Origin: Spiro-02 sp964465155
Lineage (GTDB): Bacteria > Spirochaetota > Spirochaetia > Sphaerochaetales > Sphaerochaetaceae
NCBI GenBank assembly: GCA_964465155.1
Contig: CAYXIH010000003.1
Span: 9,874-73,873 of the forward strand
Reading direction: 5' to 3'
DNA length: 64,000 nucleotides
The notes beneath the pieces were generated by a model that saw only the letters and a program-made list of their open reading frames with translations, was not told where the DNA came from and made no database searches. A program made the translations under genes and the position numbers. Shown one piece after another: positions 32,769-41,675 of the stretch. Position 1 is the stretch's first letter. Each line of letters opens with the position of its first letter.

Positions 32769-34432
32769 ATCGTACGGGCCTTGTCGCTGGTAAGCTTGCC
32801 TTGTGAGGCAAGGCCTTCAATGACTTGTCCGATTGCTGGGGCTGCGATATTGCTGCCCCAGATTGTATTTCCCTTGGGATGGGCCGCGGCCATGTAGATG
32901 ATGTATTTGGGTGCATCCACTGGGACGATTGCAATTGTCGAGGCGAGCACCGACCCATTGGTATAACTGTTTGTCTCGGCGTTGAGGATTTGGGCAGTCC
33001 CTGTCTTTGCTCCCACCCTGATTCCTTCCACAGCCGCTTTCGTTGCCGTCCCTCCTGTTTGGGTGGCTGCTTCCATGAATGTGAGGATCTCTTGTGCTAT
33101 CGCTGGATCGAGTACCTGTTGGACTACCGTCCGCTGCCGCTGCAATGTAGTGGCCCCTGACGGATCGACGACCTTGGAGATGATGTTGGGCTGCAGGAGC
33201 GAGCCACCGTTGGTCAGGATCGTCGCCGCCGTTGCCATCTGCAGGGCATTGACACCCAGCTCCTGACCGAATGAGAGGGTTGCCTTGGTCCTTCCTGACC
33301 ATGAGGGAACCTGTGCCAGCGAACCCGATATGATTCCAGGCAGCTGCAGGTCCCATTTCCTTCCAAAATGCATCTGAGACAATAGGGTGCGGAACGTATC
33401 GTCATCTGTCTGCATCGCCCAGTGGACGATTGCACCATTGCACGAGTGCTTGATCATTCCTTCTTGGTCGACATACCCATGCTTTGCCGTGCAGTTGATC
33501 GTCACCACCTGCTTGGAGGGGAGTGTGAAGGAATAGGTCCCGTCACAGAAGAAGGGTTCGTCGAAGTCGGCTTGTCCGGCCTGCATGACTGCGGCCAGGG
33601 AGAATAGCTTGAATACGGAACCCGGCTCATACATGTAGCTGAGATTCCGGTTCTGGCGTTGCTCCTCGCTTGAGTTGCTATAGAAGTTGGGGTCATACCA
33701 TGGCGATGACGTGGCGGCCAGGATATCACCGTTGTTGGCGTCCATGACGATGGCCATCACATAGTCGGGATCGTGCTCGTTGACTATCTGCTGTACCTGC
33801 AGGTCCAGCAGGTACTGGATATCCACATCCAATGTCAGGTATACGTCACTTCCATAGGTCGTCTCCACCCCCATCTGAGGGCGTGGCTGCAGGACCTTGT
33901 CCTGCGACAGCTCGATTCCCTCGACACCTGTTCCATCCAGGTTCGTGAAGCCCACGATATGCGAGGCATGGAATGATGCAGGATAGGTCCTGCCGCTCCC
34001 TTTCTCCACGACCACGCCGTTTGAAAGGTGTGCACGCGATGCTGCCTCCTGCAGCTTCAGCGCATCTTCTTCCTCTATCTTGCGGTTGACCATGACATAG
34101 TTGGTCCGTCCTTCGCAGAGTTTCTGTATCTGCAACGGTGTCATTCCCACATAGGGGGCTGCCAGTTCGCTGGCAAGGACGATGTCGGGTATTTCCCTGA
34201 GGAAGAATACGCAAGCCCATGTGGGTGTCTCCATGGCGAGGATCTTCCCGTTGCGGTCATAGATTGTTCCCCTCACCACATCCTGGGCAACTTGCGGGTC
34301 GTCGTAGGAGGCTTGGGGTTGGGCTCCCTTGACGACGATCCTGATGCATTGGGCCAGGAGGAAAACCGCCAGCAGCCCCATGGCTACTATGAAGAACCTA
34401 TAAAAACGTGTTTTGGGGCTGGATACCATCAT
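32765..34432 (-). CDS. ftsI: Class B penicillin-binding protein (FtsI/PBP2-like transpeptidase)
   Basis: A 555-aa bitopic transpeptidase. A TM helix lies at about 11-32. The dimerization domain begins with RGTIYDRNGKILA (54-66). The transpeptidase domain has all three motifs: SVFK (272-275, nucleophile Ser), SCN (330-332) and KTGT (476-479). There is no PASTA repeat. It is the only PBP in the window and the likely partner of FtsW, although it lies about 26 kb from the dcw cluster. The symbol assumes the divisome role; an elongasome PBP2 role cannot be excluded. It is divergent from the LysM/LytM gene. Confidence 0.87.
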   Translation of the reverse strand: MMVSSPKTRFYRFFIVAMGLLAVFLLAQCIRIVVKGAQPQASYDDPQVAQDVVRGTIYDRNGKILAMETPTWACVFFLREIPDIVLASELAAPYVGMTPLQIQKLCEGRTNYVMVNRKIEEEDALKLQEAASRAHLSNGVVVEKGSGRTYPASFHASHIVGFTNLDGTGVEGIELSQDKVLQPRPQMGVETTYGSDVYLTLDVDIQYLLDLQVQQIVNEHDPDYVMAIVMDANNGDILAATSSPWYDPNFYSNSSEEQRQNRNLSYMYEPGSVFKLFSLAAVMQAGQADFDEPFFCDGTYSFTLPSKQVVTINCTAKHGYVDQEGMIKHSCNGAIVHWAMQTDDDTFRTLLSQMHFGRKWDLQLPGIISGSLAQVPSWSGRTKATLSFGQELGVNALQMATAATILTNGGSLLQPNIISKVVDPSGATTLQRQRTVVQQVLDPAIAQEILTFMEAATQTGGTATKAAVEGIRVGAKTGTAQILNAETNSYTNGSVLASTIAIVPVDAPKYIIYMAAAHPKGNTIWGSNIAAPAIGQVIEGLASQGKLTSDKARTI

Positions 34433-34468
34433 TTTTTTATATTAGTATGTGTGCGAGGTTATGTCGAG

Positions 34469-35599
34469 ATGGATAGAGATAGCTACGACGATATGGGCAA
34501 CTACGGGCACGTTCCCAACAACCGCCCCCATGACCATCGAAAAGGTGGATCCCACGCGTGGATTGCAGCTGTGATCATCGTGGGCATCCTGGTATGCGCC
34601 GGTGCAATCTTTCTCTGGATCAAATTGTTCCCCACTACCACTGAGTCGGCACAGCCGGCAGTCGCTGCTGCCATGGCCATACCGGCGGAGATTCCCATCT
34701 CCCTCCCTCCCATTGCAATCGACCAGCCACAGGCCACACAACCGGAGACGGTAGCTGCAGTTCCCGTTGCTACAAGCCCAGTTGCTGTTGCACCGAGTAC
34801 TGAGACCACGGCAAGGTCGCTGGATGCTCCCAAGCAGGATGTGGCGCTCAACTCCAATGCCGTACAATACATCGACCATGTCATTGTCGAAGGGGAAGAC
34901 CTGGCTGCCATCGCAGCTTCATATGGCCTTCGGCCGGAGACCTTGATCAGCGTCAACAAGGTGCGCAACCTGGACGCAATAGCCCCAGGGACTGTCCTGC
35001 GTATCCCAGACCGTGACGGAAAGCTGTATGTCGTGCAGGAGGGAGACTTCCTCTCCACGATCAGCCGCAAGTTCAGCTCCAACTTGGGTTGGAAGACGCT
35101 GCAGGAACTCAATGGGCTGGCGAGCGAGAACCTCAAGGTTGGGCAAGTCCTCTTCATCCCAGACATGAATACGACGGCGGCTAGCTCCATGCAGGTTGCT
35201 GCTGCCGATTTCTCCAAGCCAGCGACAGGCCGTGTCATTGCCTTGTATGACCAGACCGTTGTGGATCCCATTGATGGGACCCAGAAGACGTTGGATGGTA
35301 TCCTCATTCGGGGAACCGTCGGAGCACCTGTCTATGCATCGTCCGCAGGAGATGTCGTGGATGCCGGGTATGAGCCACAGGGCCGTGGACGGTTTGTCCA
35401 GATCGGGCACGAGGGTGGATACAAGACCAGCTACCAGCACCTTGAGAACGTCGGGGTGAAGGTAGGGGACAAGGTCCGGCAGGGAGAGGCTATCGGGAGC
35501 ATGGGTACCACTGGTACCGGCTATACCGAGCCAACCCTCTTCTTCAAGATCGAGCAGAAGGGAATCGCACTGGATCCGATGAACTTCTTCAACAACTAG
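34469..35599 (+). CDS. Membrane-anchored LysM protein with degenerate LytM (M23) domain
   Basis: A 376-aa protein with a polar N-terminus (about 1-28), one TM helix (about 29-50), a Pro/Ala/Thr-rich linker, two LysM domains (VEGEDLAAIAASYG and VQEGDFLSTISRKF) and an M23-type LytM domain at the C-terminus. In the LytM fold the ligand motifs are lost: the HxGIDI position reads TLDGILI and HLHFE reads TLFFKI, leaving only the inner YQHL. Such dead LytM proteins (EnvC, NlpD) activate amidases rather than cut peptidoglycan. The long frame upstream overlaps the PBP gene and is not used; the ATG at 34469 is chosen. Confidence 0.83.
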   Translation: MDRDSYDDMGNYGHVPNNRPHDHRKGGSHAWIAAVIIVGILVCAGAIFLWIKLFPTTTESAQPAVAAAMAIPAEIPISLPPIAIDQPQATQPETVAAVPVATSPVAVAPSTETTARSLDAPKQDVALNSNAVQYIDHVIVEGEDLAAIAASYGLRPETLISVNKVRNLDAIAPGTVLRIPDRDGKLYVVQEGDFLSTISRKFSSNLGWKTLQELNGLASENLKVGQVLFIPDMNTTAASSMQVAAADFSKPATGRVIALYDQTVVDPIDGTQKTLDGILIRGTVGAPVYASSAGDVVDAGYEPQGRGRFVQIGHEGGYKTSYQHLENVGVKVGDKVRQGEAIGSMGTTGTGYTEPTLFFKIEQKGIALDPMNFFNN

Positions 35600-35611
35600 G
35601 AACACATCATC

Positions 35612-36073
35612 ATGAAACGCATCATTGCCATAGGCACCACTGTGCTGGCGACGCTGTTGCTGGCAAGCTGCATGACGCCTTTTGGTATCCTCCTTCCTGG
35701 AATTGGAATAGACATCCCCGTAGCGCCTGGCTTCAACATTTCAATCGACATGGACAGTTCCCTGATCATCCCGTCACGTCCCAACGACGTGGTGTTCACA
35801 GGTCCCATCATCGGGATCTGGGAGACCACATCAGGTCCGTACCGGAGGATCGAGCTCTATTCCAATGGGCTGTGCAGGTACGAGAACCTCAGGTTGCCGA
35901 TATCCAGCGATGTCTGTTGGTATGGTCTCAGCACACGGACCAAGACCTTGACGCTCTATCTCAACAAGGGGGCGGACGCCCAGTTCTCCTACAAAGTGAG
36001 TGGGTCGCACGACCAATTCCTCACCTTGTCCCTGTCCAATGATATCAGGGTGGATTTCACCAGGGTCCGGTAA
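35612..36073 (+). CDS. Small putative lipoprotein
   Basis: I do not recognise a family. The 153-aa product has a lipoprotein signal: MKR, a hydrophobic core and the lipobox LASC with Cys20. The mature part is short and beta-rich. Segments such as GIWETTSGPYRRIELYSNG and KTLTLYLNKGADAQFSYKV resemble a small lipocalin-like or META-like barrel in pattern only. It starts 12 bases after the LysM/LytM gene and is probably cotranscribed, which suggests an envelope role. It abuts the convergent potassium-channel gene with no gap. Confidence 0.72.
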   Translation: MKRIIAIGTTVLATLLLASCMTPFGILLPGIGIDIPVAPGFNISIDMDSSLIIPSRPNDVVFTGPIIGIWETTSGPYRRIELYSNGLCRYENLRLPISSDVCWYGLSTRTKTLTLYLNKGADAQFSYKVSGSHDQFLTLSLSNDIRVDFTRVR

Positions 36074-36916
36074 TCACTGCTGTGGTGCAGTATCCTCTGC
36101 TTGTGGAGTATCAGGTTGAGCGTCATCGTCGGTAGGGGCCGTCTCCTTCACCACCTGCGAGTCCTTCAGCTTCTGGGCTAGCTCGGTCACCTCCTGCAGC
36201 TGGTCATCGTTCAGGTCCCCTGCAAGGGTATACAGTTGGGTCAGCTCATCCGAATGGTTCTTCTTGCGGATCGTGAAGAAATAGGTTGCGATCGTACCTG
36301 AGAGCATGGATATCATCCCCACGCCTATGACCATCAGCATCACTGCAACCGTTCTTCCACCAGCTGTCTTTGGGATGAAGTCGCCATACCCGACGGTCGT
36401 GATAGTCTCGCATGACCACCATATGCAGTCGGTGAAGTCGGGGAAGTTGGATCGGCTTTCGAAGATGAACACCAAGATCGCAGCGACAATGACGGCAATG
36501 AAGCACGAATAGATGACATGGATGAGGCCATTGGTGTTGAAGAACACCTGCACCCGTACCTTGATCTTAGAGTAGATCCCATAGATCCATGTCTTCTGCA
36601 TCAGCTTGGAGATATGGAGGATGTGTATCACCCTGGGGATGTGGAACAGCGTGAAGGGGAGGGTGAAGGACAAGCATGCGAACAGATCGCAGATGTTCGT
36701 CCGAAAATATCTCCACCGCCCGCCATTGTGTGCCTGGATCATCCGTACCAGGAAATCGAACATGAAGAAGCACTGGATGCAGTACTCACCGATGATGTAC
36801 CACTGTTCTTTGGTGAACGTCAGCTTCATCGCATCGAGGATGGAGCAGGTGATGATGATCACCGACAGGACCAGGATCAGGACAGAATATGTCTTGCTGT
36901 CATCGAACCGTTTCAT
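36074..36916 (-). CDS. Voltage-gated-type potassium channel, six-TM
   Basis: A 280-aa ion channel. Hydrophobic segments at about 10-30, 42-60, 75-92 and 123-150 precede the pore loop with the selectivity filter TITTVGYGD and a final helix (VAVMLMVIGVGMISMLSG). The S4-like stretch (HIPRVIHILHISKLMQK) has only scattered basic residues, so voltage sensing may be weak. The C-terminus is a cytoplasmic acidic, Gln-rich tail (DDDAQPDTPQAEDTAPQQ). The start at 36916 follows AAAGGTGG. The frame extends much further upstream through non-coding bases and part of the secA gene; that extension is rejected. Confidence 0.87.
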   Translation of the reverse strand: MKRFDDSKTYSVLILVLSVIIITCSILDAMKLTFTKEQWYIIGEYCIQCFFMFDFLVRMIQAHNGGRWRYFRTNICDLFACLSFTLPFTLFHIPRVIHILHISKLMQKTWIYGIYSKIKVRVQVFFNTNGLIHVIYSCFIAVIVAAILVFIFESRSNFPDFTDCIWWSCETITTVGYGDFIPKTAGGRTVAVMLMVIGVGMISMLSGTIATYFFTIRKKNHSDELTQLYTLAGDLNDDQLQEVTELAQKLKDSQVVKETAPTDDDAQPDTPQAEDTAPQQ

Positions 36917-37011
36917 ATGCCACCTTTCTTGACACTGATTTTCACTCAGAAATATACACATGGGCATGCATGCCGTGTTGTCCAATTTGCAAGAAAGTGG
37001 TGCGATATGAA

Positions 37012-37048
37012 ACACCCCCATGCAAAAGTTCATTCTGCATGGGGGTGT
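37012..37048 (-). terminator. Hairpin terminator downstream of secA
   Basis: A perfect 13-bp inverted repeat (ACACCCCCATGCA and complement) with an 11-base loop lies just after the secA stop. On the minus strand only a short TTT follows, so termination may be partly hairpin-driven. Confidence 0.7.
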
Positions 37049-37067
37049 AGCTGATGTTGCTTTGGTG

Positions 37068-39854
37068 TTAGTTCGCGGACTGTCCGTGGCAGTGCTTGTA
37101 CTTCTTGCCGCTTCCACATGGGCAGGGATCGTTCCTGCCAACCTTTGGATAGGACCTGCGTACCGTTGCATTGTCAGGCTGTGAAGCACTTTGGGTATTG
37201 ACCGCAGCGCTCTTGCCTCCGAACTGGGACGGCCCGCTGTGCTGCTCGACGGTCCTGGATGGGACACGCCTGCGCTGTGCATACGCCTGGTCGTCTGCGG
37301 GGCGGATCTGGACTCGGACGATGAGGCGGGAGATGGCATTCTTGATCTCCAGCAGCATCGTGTCGAAGATCTCAAATCCCTCGACCTTGTATTCGACCAA
37401 CGGGTTCTTCTGAGCATAGGTCCTCAAGGAGACCGCGTCGCGCAGCTCTTCCAGCTGGTCCAGGTGGTCCTGCCAGCGCATGTCGATCTGGCGCAGGTAG
37501 TTGAACCTGAGGAAGTCGTTGAATGGCTTCTGGCCGACCATCTCCACCTTTGCGTTCACCTCGGACTCGATCTGGTTCTTCAACTGCTGCTTGACCTCGT
37601 CTGGCTGCATCTCCTTCATCTGATCTTCGGTGAGGTCGATCGTCATGTTGAACTGGCTGGTCATCGCATCGCGCAGGTTTGCGTAGACGCGGACCTTGGG
37701 ATCCTTGGCGGCGGCATACGCCTCGTCGACGACCGTATCCACCAGTTCATAGCAAGCCTGCAGTGCACGGGTGACCAGGTCTTCCTCGGTGAGGATCTCA
37801 TCACGCTGGCGATAGATGAAGTTTCTCTGCTCGTTGAGGACGTCGTCATACTCAAGCAGGTGCTTTCTGATCTCGAAGTTCCGCTCCTCTACGCGGGTCT
37901 GTGCCTTCTCGATGGCCTTGTTGAGCATGGAGTGCTCGATGGGCTCCCCATCGCTCATCCCGATCTTGCCCAGCATCGTCTTGAGGTTGTCGTTGGCGAA
38001 CAGGCGCATCAGCGTATCGTCCAGGGAGATGAAGAAGCGGCTGGTGCCCGGGTCGCCCTGGCGTCCGCTACGTCCGCGCAGCTGGTTGTCGATGCGGCGT
38101 GACTCATGCCGTTCGGTGCCCAGGATGTACAGGCCGCCCAACTCCTTGACCTCGTCGTAATCCTTCTTCCATGCCGGATAGACCTTCTCGATGGCCTCCT
38201 GCAGCTGCTCCGGGGTAGCCTCCGTGCCGCAGACCTTGCGGGCGCGAGCCTCAAGGGAACCACCGAGCTTGATGTCGGTACCGCGTCCAGCCATGTTGGT
38301 GGCGATGGTGACCGAGCCCTTTGCGCCAGCCTCTTCGATGATCAGGGCCTCGCGTTCATGGTTCTTTGCATTGAGGACCTCGTGGCGGATGCCTACCTTG
38401 CGCAACAGTGTCGACAGCAGCTCGGACTTCTCGATGGAGACTGTGCCTACGAGGATTGGCTGGCCGGTGGCGTGTACCTTCATGATCTCGTCGACAATCG
38501 CCTTGAGCTTGAACGCCTCGTTGTAATAGACGATGTCATGGTGATCCAGGCGTACGATCGGCTTGTTCGTCGGGATGACCACGACATCCAACCCGTAGAT
38601 CTTCTGGAATTCAGGGGCTTCAGTATCGGCAGTACCGGTCATGCCGGAGATCTTGTTGTACATGCGGAAGAAGTTCTGGAACGTAATCGTAGCCAATGTC
38701 TTGTTCTGGCCGAGGATCTTGATCTTCTCCTTGGCCTCGATTGCCTGGTGCAGGCCGTCGCTATAGCGTCTGCCATGGAGGATACGGCCAGTGAACTCGT
38801 CGACGATCTGGACTTGGTTGTCGGCTACGACATAGTCCACGTCGAGGCTGAACAGCCGCTGTGCCTTGACAGCCTGGGTGACATAATGGACGAACTCGAA
38901 GTTCTCGTCGTCATACAAGGACCCGCTGATGGCATGCTGGCGCTGGAGCAGCTCCTCGATATGCTGCATGCCTTGGTTGGTGAACGTGACACGCTTTTGT
39001 TTCTCGTCGATCTTGTAGTCGCCCTTGGGGTCGAACGGCTGTGCGTTCTTGTCAAAGCGGGCGAGGGGATCCTCCTCCGGATACTCTCCGGTTGCCGGGT
39101 CCTTCTCGCATTCGACCAACAGCGGGGCTACCTTGTCAGCAGCCATGACCTGGCGCGAATCGTCCTCGGCCTGGCCGCTGATGATCAGGGGTGTACGGGC
39201 TTCGTCGATGAGGATGGAGTCGATCTCGTCGATGATGCAGTAGTGGTGCTTGGGCTGGATCTTCTCGGCATACGACCACTTCATGTTGTCGCGCAGGTAG
39301 TCGAACCCGAACTCGTTGTTGGTTCCATAGGTGATGTCGCAGCCATATGCCTTGCGCCGTGCCTCGTTGTCCAAGTCGGAGAGGATGACGCCTACGCTCA
39401 GGCCAAGATATTCGAATACACGACCCATCCAGGCTGAGTCACGCCCAGCAAGGTAGTCGTTGACAGTGACGATATGGACGCCTTGTCCTTCCAATGCATT
39501 GAGGTACGCGGCGGGGACGCAGGTGAGGGTCTTTCCTTCACCGGTCTTCATCTCCAGGATCTTTCCCTCATGGAGCACCACGGCTCCCATGATCTGGACG
39601 TCATAGTGGCGTTCGCCCAACACCCTGCGCGCAGCCTCGCGAGCCAGTGCAAAAGCTTGTGGAAGGAGTGAGTTCAACGACTCGCCCTGTGCCAGGCGCT
39701 CCTTGAACTTCTGTGTCTGGGCTGGGAATTGTCCGTCTGGGATCGACTTTGCCCATTCTTCCTGGGCGTTGACCAATGCAACAACCGGTTGCAGATGCTT
39801 GAGGTCCTTGTCTTGCTTCGTGCCGAATATTTTTTGGAAAAGTGACTTAGCCAT
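37068..39854 (-). CDS. secA: Preprotein translocase ATPase SecA
   Basis: A 928-aa motor that pushes preproteins through SecYEG. Walker A is MKTGEGKTL near residue 102, followed by HIVTVNDYLAGRD, and the DEAD-type IIDEIDSILIDEARTPLIISG near 205. The preprotein-crosslinking domain and the second helicase half follow (TNMAGRGTDIKLGG, QLRGRSGRQGDPG). The C-terminus has the linker and a zinc tail, RNDPCPCGSGKKYKHCHG, used for SecB or ribosome contacts. Length is normal. It lies on the minus strand between the K+ channel and murG, with its own spacer. Confidence 0.97.
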   Translation of the reverse strand: MAKSLFQKIFGTKQDKDLKHLQPVVALVNAQEEWAKSIPDGQFPAQTQKFKERLAQGESLNSLLPQAFALAREAARRVLGERHYDVQIMGAVVLHEGKILEMKTGEGKTLTCVPAAYLNALEGQGVHIVTVNDYLAGRDSAWMGRVFEYLGLSVGVILSDLDNEARRKAYGCDITYGTNNEFGFDYLRDNMKWSYAEKIQPKHHYCIIDEIDSILIDEARTPLIISGQAEDDSRQVMAADKVAPLLVECEKDPATGEYPEEDPLARFDKNAQPFDPKGDYKIDEKQKRVTFTNQGMQHIEELLQRQHAISGSLYDDENFEFVHYVTQAVKAQRLFSLDVDYVVADNQVQIVDEFTGRILHGRRYSDGLHQAIEAKEKIKILGQNKTLATITFQNFFRMYNKISGMTGTADTEAPEFQKIYGLDVVVIPTNKPIVRLDHHDIVYYNEAFKLKAIVDEIMKVHATGQPILVGTVSIEKSELLSTLLRKVGIRHEVLNAKNHEREALIIEEAGAKGSVTIATNMAGRGTDIKLGGSLEARARKVCGTEATPEQLQEAIEKVYPAWKKDYDEVKELGGLYILGTERHESRRIDNQLRGRSGRQGDPGTSRFFISLDDTLMRLFANDNLKTMLGKIGMSDGEPIEHSMLNKAIEKAQTRVEERNFEIRKHLLEYDDVLNEQRNFIYRQRDEILTEEDLVTRALQACYELVDTVVDEAYAAAKDPKVRVYANLRDAMTSQFNMTIDLTEDQMKEMQPDEVKQQLKNQIESEVNAKVEMVGQKPFNDFLRFNYLRQIDMRWQDHLDQLEELRDAVSLRTYAQKNPLVEYKVEGFEIFDTMLLEIKNAISRLIVRVQIRPADDQAYAQRRRVPSRTVEQHSGPSQFGGKSAAVNTQSASQPDNATVRRSYPKVGRNDPCPCGSGKKYKHCHGQSAN

Positions 39855-39972
39855 GCATTCATTCTCGCTTCAACATGCGGATGGTATTTGTTCCTTGGAC
39901 ATGTTGTTGGCAAGTATAGCGGAAAGAGGAATGATTGAACAGCATGAAGTAGGGATGGATATCTCAAGATGC

Positions 39973-39987
39973 GTATCATTTTGACAC
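39973..39987. repeat. 15-bp palindromic motif, copy 1
   Basis: GTATCATTTTGACAC, a GTRTCA-N3-TGAYAC palindrome in the secA/murG divergent region. It overlaps the -35 box of the murG promoter. Related copies lie at 47995, 48618 and 48658. Confidence 0.6.
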
Positions 39988-40010
39988 ACTTTGGGTTTCA
40001 AAACTATTTT
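39981..40010 (+). promoter_or_regulatory. Probable sigma-70 promoter of the murG operon
   Basis: TTGACA (39981-39986) and TATTTT (40005-40010) are 18 bases apart, about 35 bases before the murG ATG. The palindrome at 39973-39987 covers the -35 box. Confidence 0.6.
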
Positions 40011-40044
40011 GTTTCGGTGCCCGTTGTGGTATGCTGGCCTCACG

Positions 40045-41148
40045 ATGAAGATCTGCTACGCCGGTGGTGGGACCGCCGGACACATACTTCCAGCCATCGC
40101 AGTATCACAAGTGCTCCGCAAGCAGGTACAACCCCTGCAGGAGTTCTGGATATGCACCGCCGACGAGCATGAGCAGCGGATGATAGCCGAACATGGGATC
40201 CGCACCTGCCCCATCCCCACTGGCAAGCTCAGGCGGTATGCCTCGTGGCGCAACTTCACCGACTTGTTCCGGATTGCAGGGGGTGTTTTTTCCTCTGTCT
40301 CCATCTTGCGAAAGGAGCGTCCCGATGTCCTGTTCTCCAAGGGGGGATTCGCATCAGTTCCCCCTGTGATGGCGGCAGCGTTGCTTGGAATTCCGGTGGT
40401 TACCCATGAATCGGACACTTCCGCGGGGCTGGCGACACGGCTGAACTTTAGAAGGGCGCTGACGACCTGCCTTTCATGCCAGGAGGCAGTGTCGACGCTC
40501 CCCGCCCCAAGAAAGGGGCACAAGGTAGTGGTCACCGGAAACCCGGTGCGCAGCGACTTGGCAAGCTGTGACGCACGCGTTGGCCGCAAGATGCTGGGGT
40601 TGGATGCAGATACCCCCTTGCTGCTGGTGCTGGGGGGAAGCCAGGGTTCGGCCCATATCAACGAGTTGGTCTGGGAGAACTTGGAAGAACTGTGCTCGCT
40701 GTGCTATGTATTCCACCAAGCAGGTGCTGTGGGGTGGAAGGAGATCGAGCATGAACGGTATTGTTGCGTTCCCTTTGTCCAGCAGGGACTTGGGGACCTG
40801 ATGGCCGCCTCCACGCTGGTCGTGAGCAGGGCCGGGGCAGGGGCAATATCGGAATTGACGCTGCTGGGCAAGCCCATGCTGTTGTTGCCGTTGGGTACCC
40901 ATGCATCGCGCGGGGATCAGGTGCTCAACGCACACGTCCTGCAAGAGCGGGGAGCTGCTGAGGTGCTGCTGCGAGACAGCGCCGATGCCCATGCCTTCAT
41001 GTCCCGTATCCGCTCGCTGTTGGGCTCGCCACAGAGGCTTGCCGCAATGGCACAGGCAAGCGCGAGGATGGGAAGGCCTGATGCAGCGCAGGCAATCGCT
41101 GGTGAGGTGCTTGCCGTGGCACGAGAGAGAGACGCCCAAAAGGGCTGA
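40045..41148 (+). CDS. murG: UDP-GlcNAc:lipid I glycosyltransferase MurG
   Basis: A 367-aa GT28 enzyme that turns lipid I into lipid II on the inner face of the membrane. The N-domain opens with CYAGGGTAGHILPAIA. FSKGGFASVPPVMAA follows, then THESDTSAGLATR, TGNPVR, LGGSQGSAHINE and VSRAGAGAISELTLLGKP in the UDP-GlcNAc pocket. The upstream open frame to 39991 lacks support. The ATG at 40045 gives the family N-terminus, although no good ribosome site is visible. It is detached from the dcw cluster and leads an operon with cvpA and replication genes. Confidence 0.94.
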   Translation: MKICYAGGGTAGHILPAIAVSQVLRKQVQPLQEFWICTADEHEQRMIAEHGIRTCPIPTGKLRRYASWRNFTDLFRIAGGVFSSVSILRKERPDVLFSKGGFASVPPVMAAALLGIPVVTHESDTSAGLATRLNFRRALTTCLSCQEAVSTLPAPRKGHKVVVTGNPVRSDLASCDARVGRKMLGLDADTPLLLVLGGSQGSAHINELVWENLEELCSLCYVFHQAGAVGWKEIEHERYCCVPFVQQGLGDLMAASTLVVSRAGAGAISELTLLGKPMLLLPLGTHASRGDQVLNAHVLQERGAAEVLLRDSADAHAFMSRIRSLLGSPQRLAAMAQASARMGRPDAAQAIAGEVLAVARERDAQKG

Positions 41149-41159
41149 CGGAGGGTTTC

Positions 41160-41675
41160 ATGGATTGGGGATTTCAGATAGGAAGCGTCTACTTCAGCTC
41201 CGTCGACATCATTGTCTTCGTGCTGTGCATGCTGGGTGGAATTGGTGGAGCTCTGACTGGCTTTGCCCGTTCATTCACCAGCGGGGCAGGCTATATAGCG
41301 GGATTCTTTGCAGCGCTGATGTTCACTGACAAGCTCTCCATGAAGATACAGGAGACATTCGCTTCGCTGACACCATTTTGGTCGGTGTTCATCACGTTCA
41401 TCATCCTCTTCATAGCAGGATTCATTGTGCTGAGGCTCTTGGGATCATTCCTGGCGGGGATCATGGAACGAAACGGAGTCGCTGTCATCAACGGCCTGAT
41501 GGGGTTCTTCTGGGGTGTCCTTGAAGCTGCCTTGGTGCTGAGCCTGGTGATCTATATCCTCAGCTTGCAGAACCTGTTCGACCTCTCCCCATGGTTTGCC
41601 GAGAGCGTGATCGTGACACGGCTCATAGCCCCGATAGCACCACAGTCGGTGCAATTCATCTCAGGACTTGCATGA
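41160..41675 (+). CDS. cvpA: CvpA-family membrane protein
   Basis: A 171-aa protein with four TM segments (about 17-37, 41-62, 78-105 and 117-140), the CvpA fold. The glycine-rich first segments (LGGIGGALTGFARSFTSGAGYIAG) and GLMGFFWGVLEAALV are family features. CvpA is linked to colicin V production, bile-acid tolerance and envelope homeostasis, with no settled biochemical function. It starts 11 bases after murG and shares ATGA with the following gene. Confidence 0.87.
   Translation: MDWGFQIGSVYFSSVDIIVFVLCMLGGIGGALTGFARSFTSGAGYIAGFFAALMFTDKLSMKIQETFASLTPFWSVFITFIILFIAGFIVLRLLGSFLAGIMERNGVAVINGLMGFFWGVLEAALVLSLVIYILSLQNLFDLSPWFAESVIVTRLIAPIAPQSVQFISGLA

Noticed and set aside
36926..37417. 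Upstream extension of the K+ channel frame (447 aa in total)
   Set aside because: The added residues cross the secA terminator hairpin and the end of secA on the same strand. The ATG at 36916 with AAAGGTGG gives a normal channel N-terminus.
38106..39437. 443-codon plus-strand frame opposite secA
   Set aside because: It lies wholly antisense to secA, has low-complexity Leu/Val/Asp-rich composition typical of the complement of a GC-rich gene, and shows no family motif.
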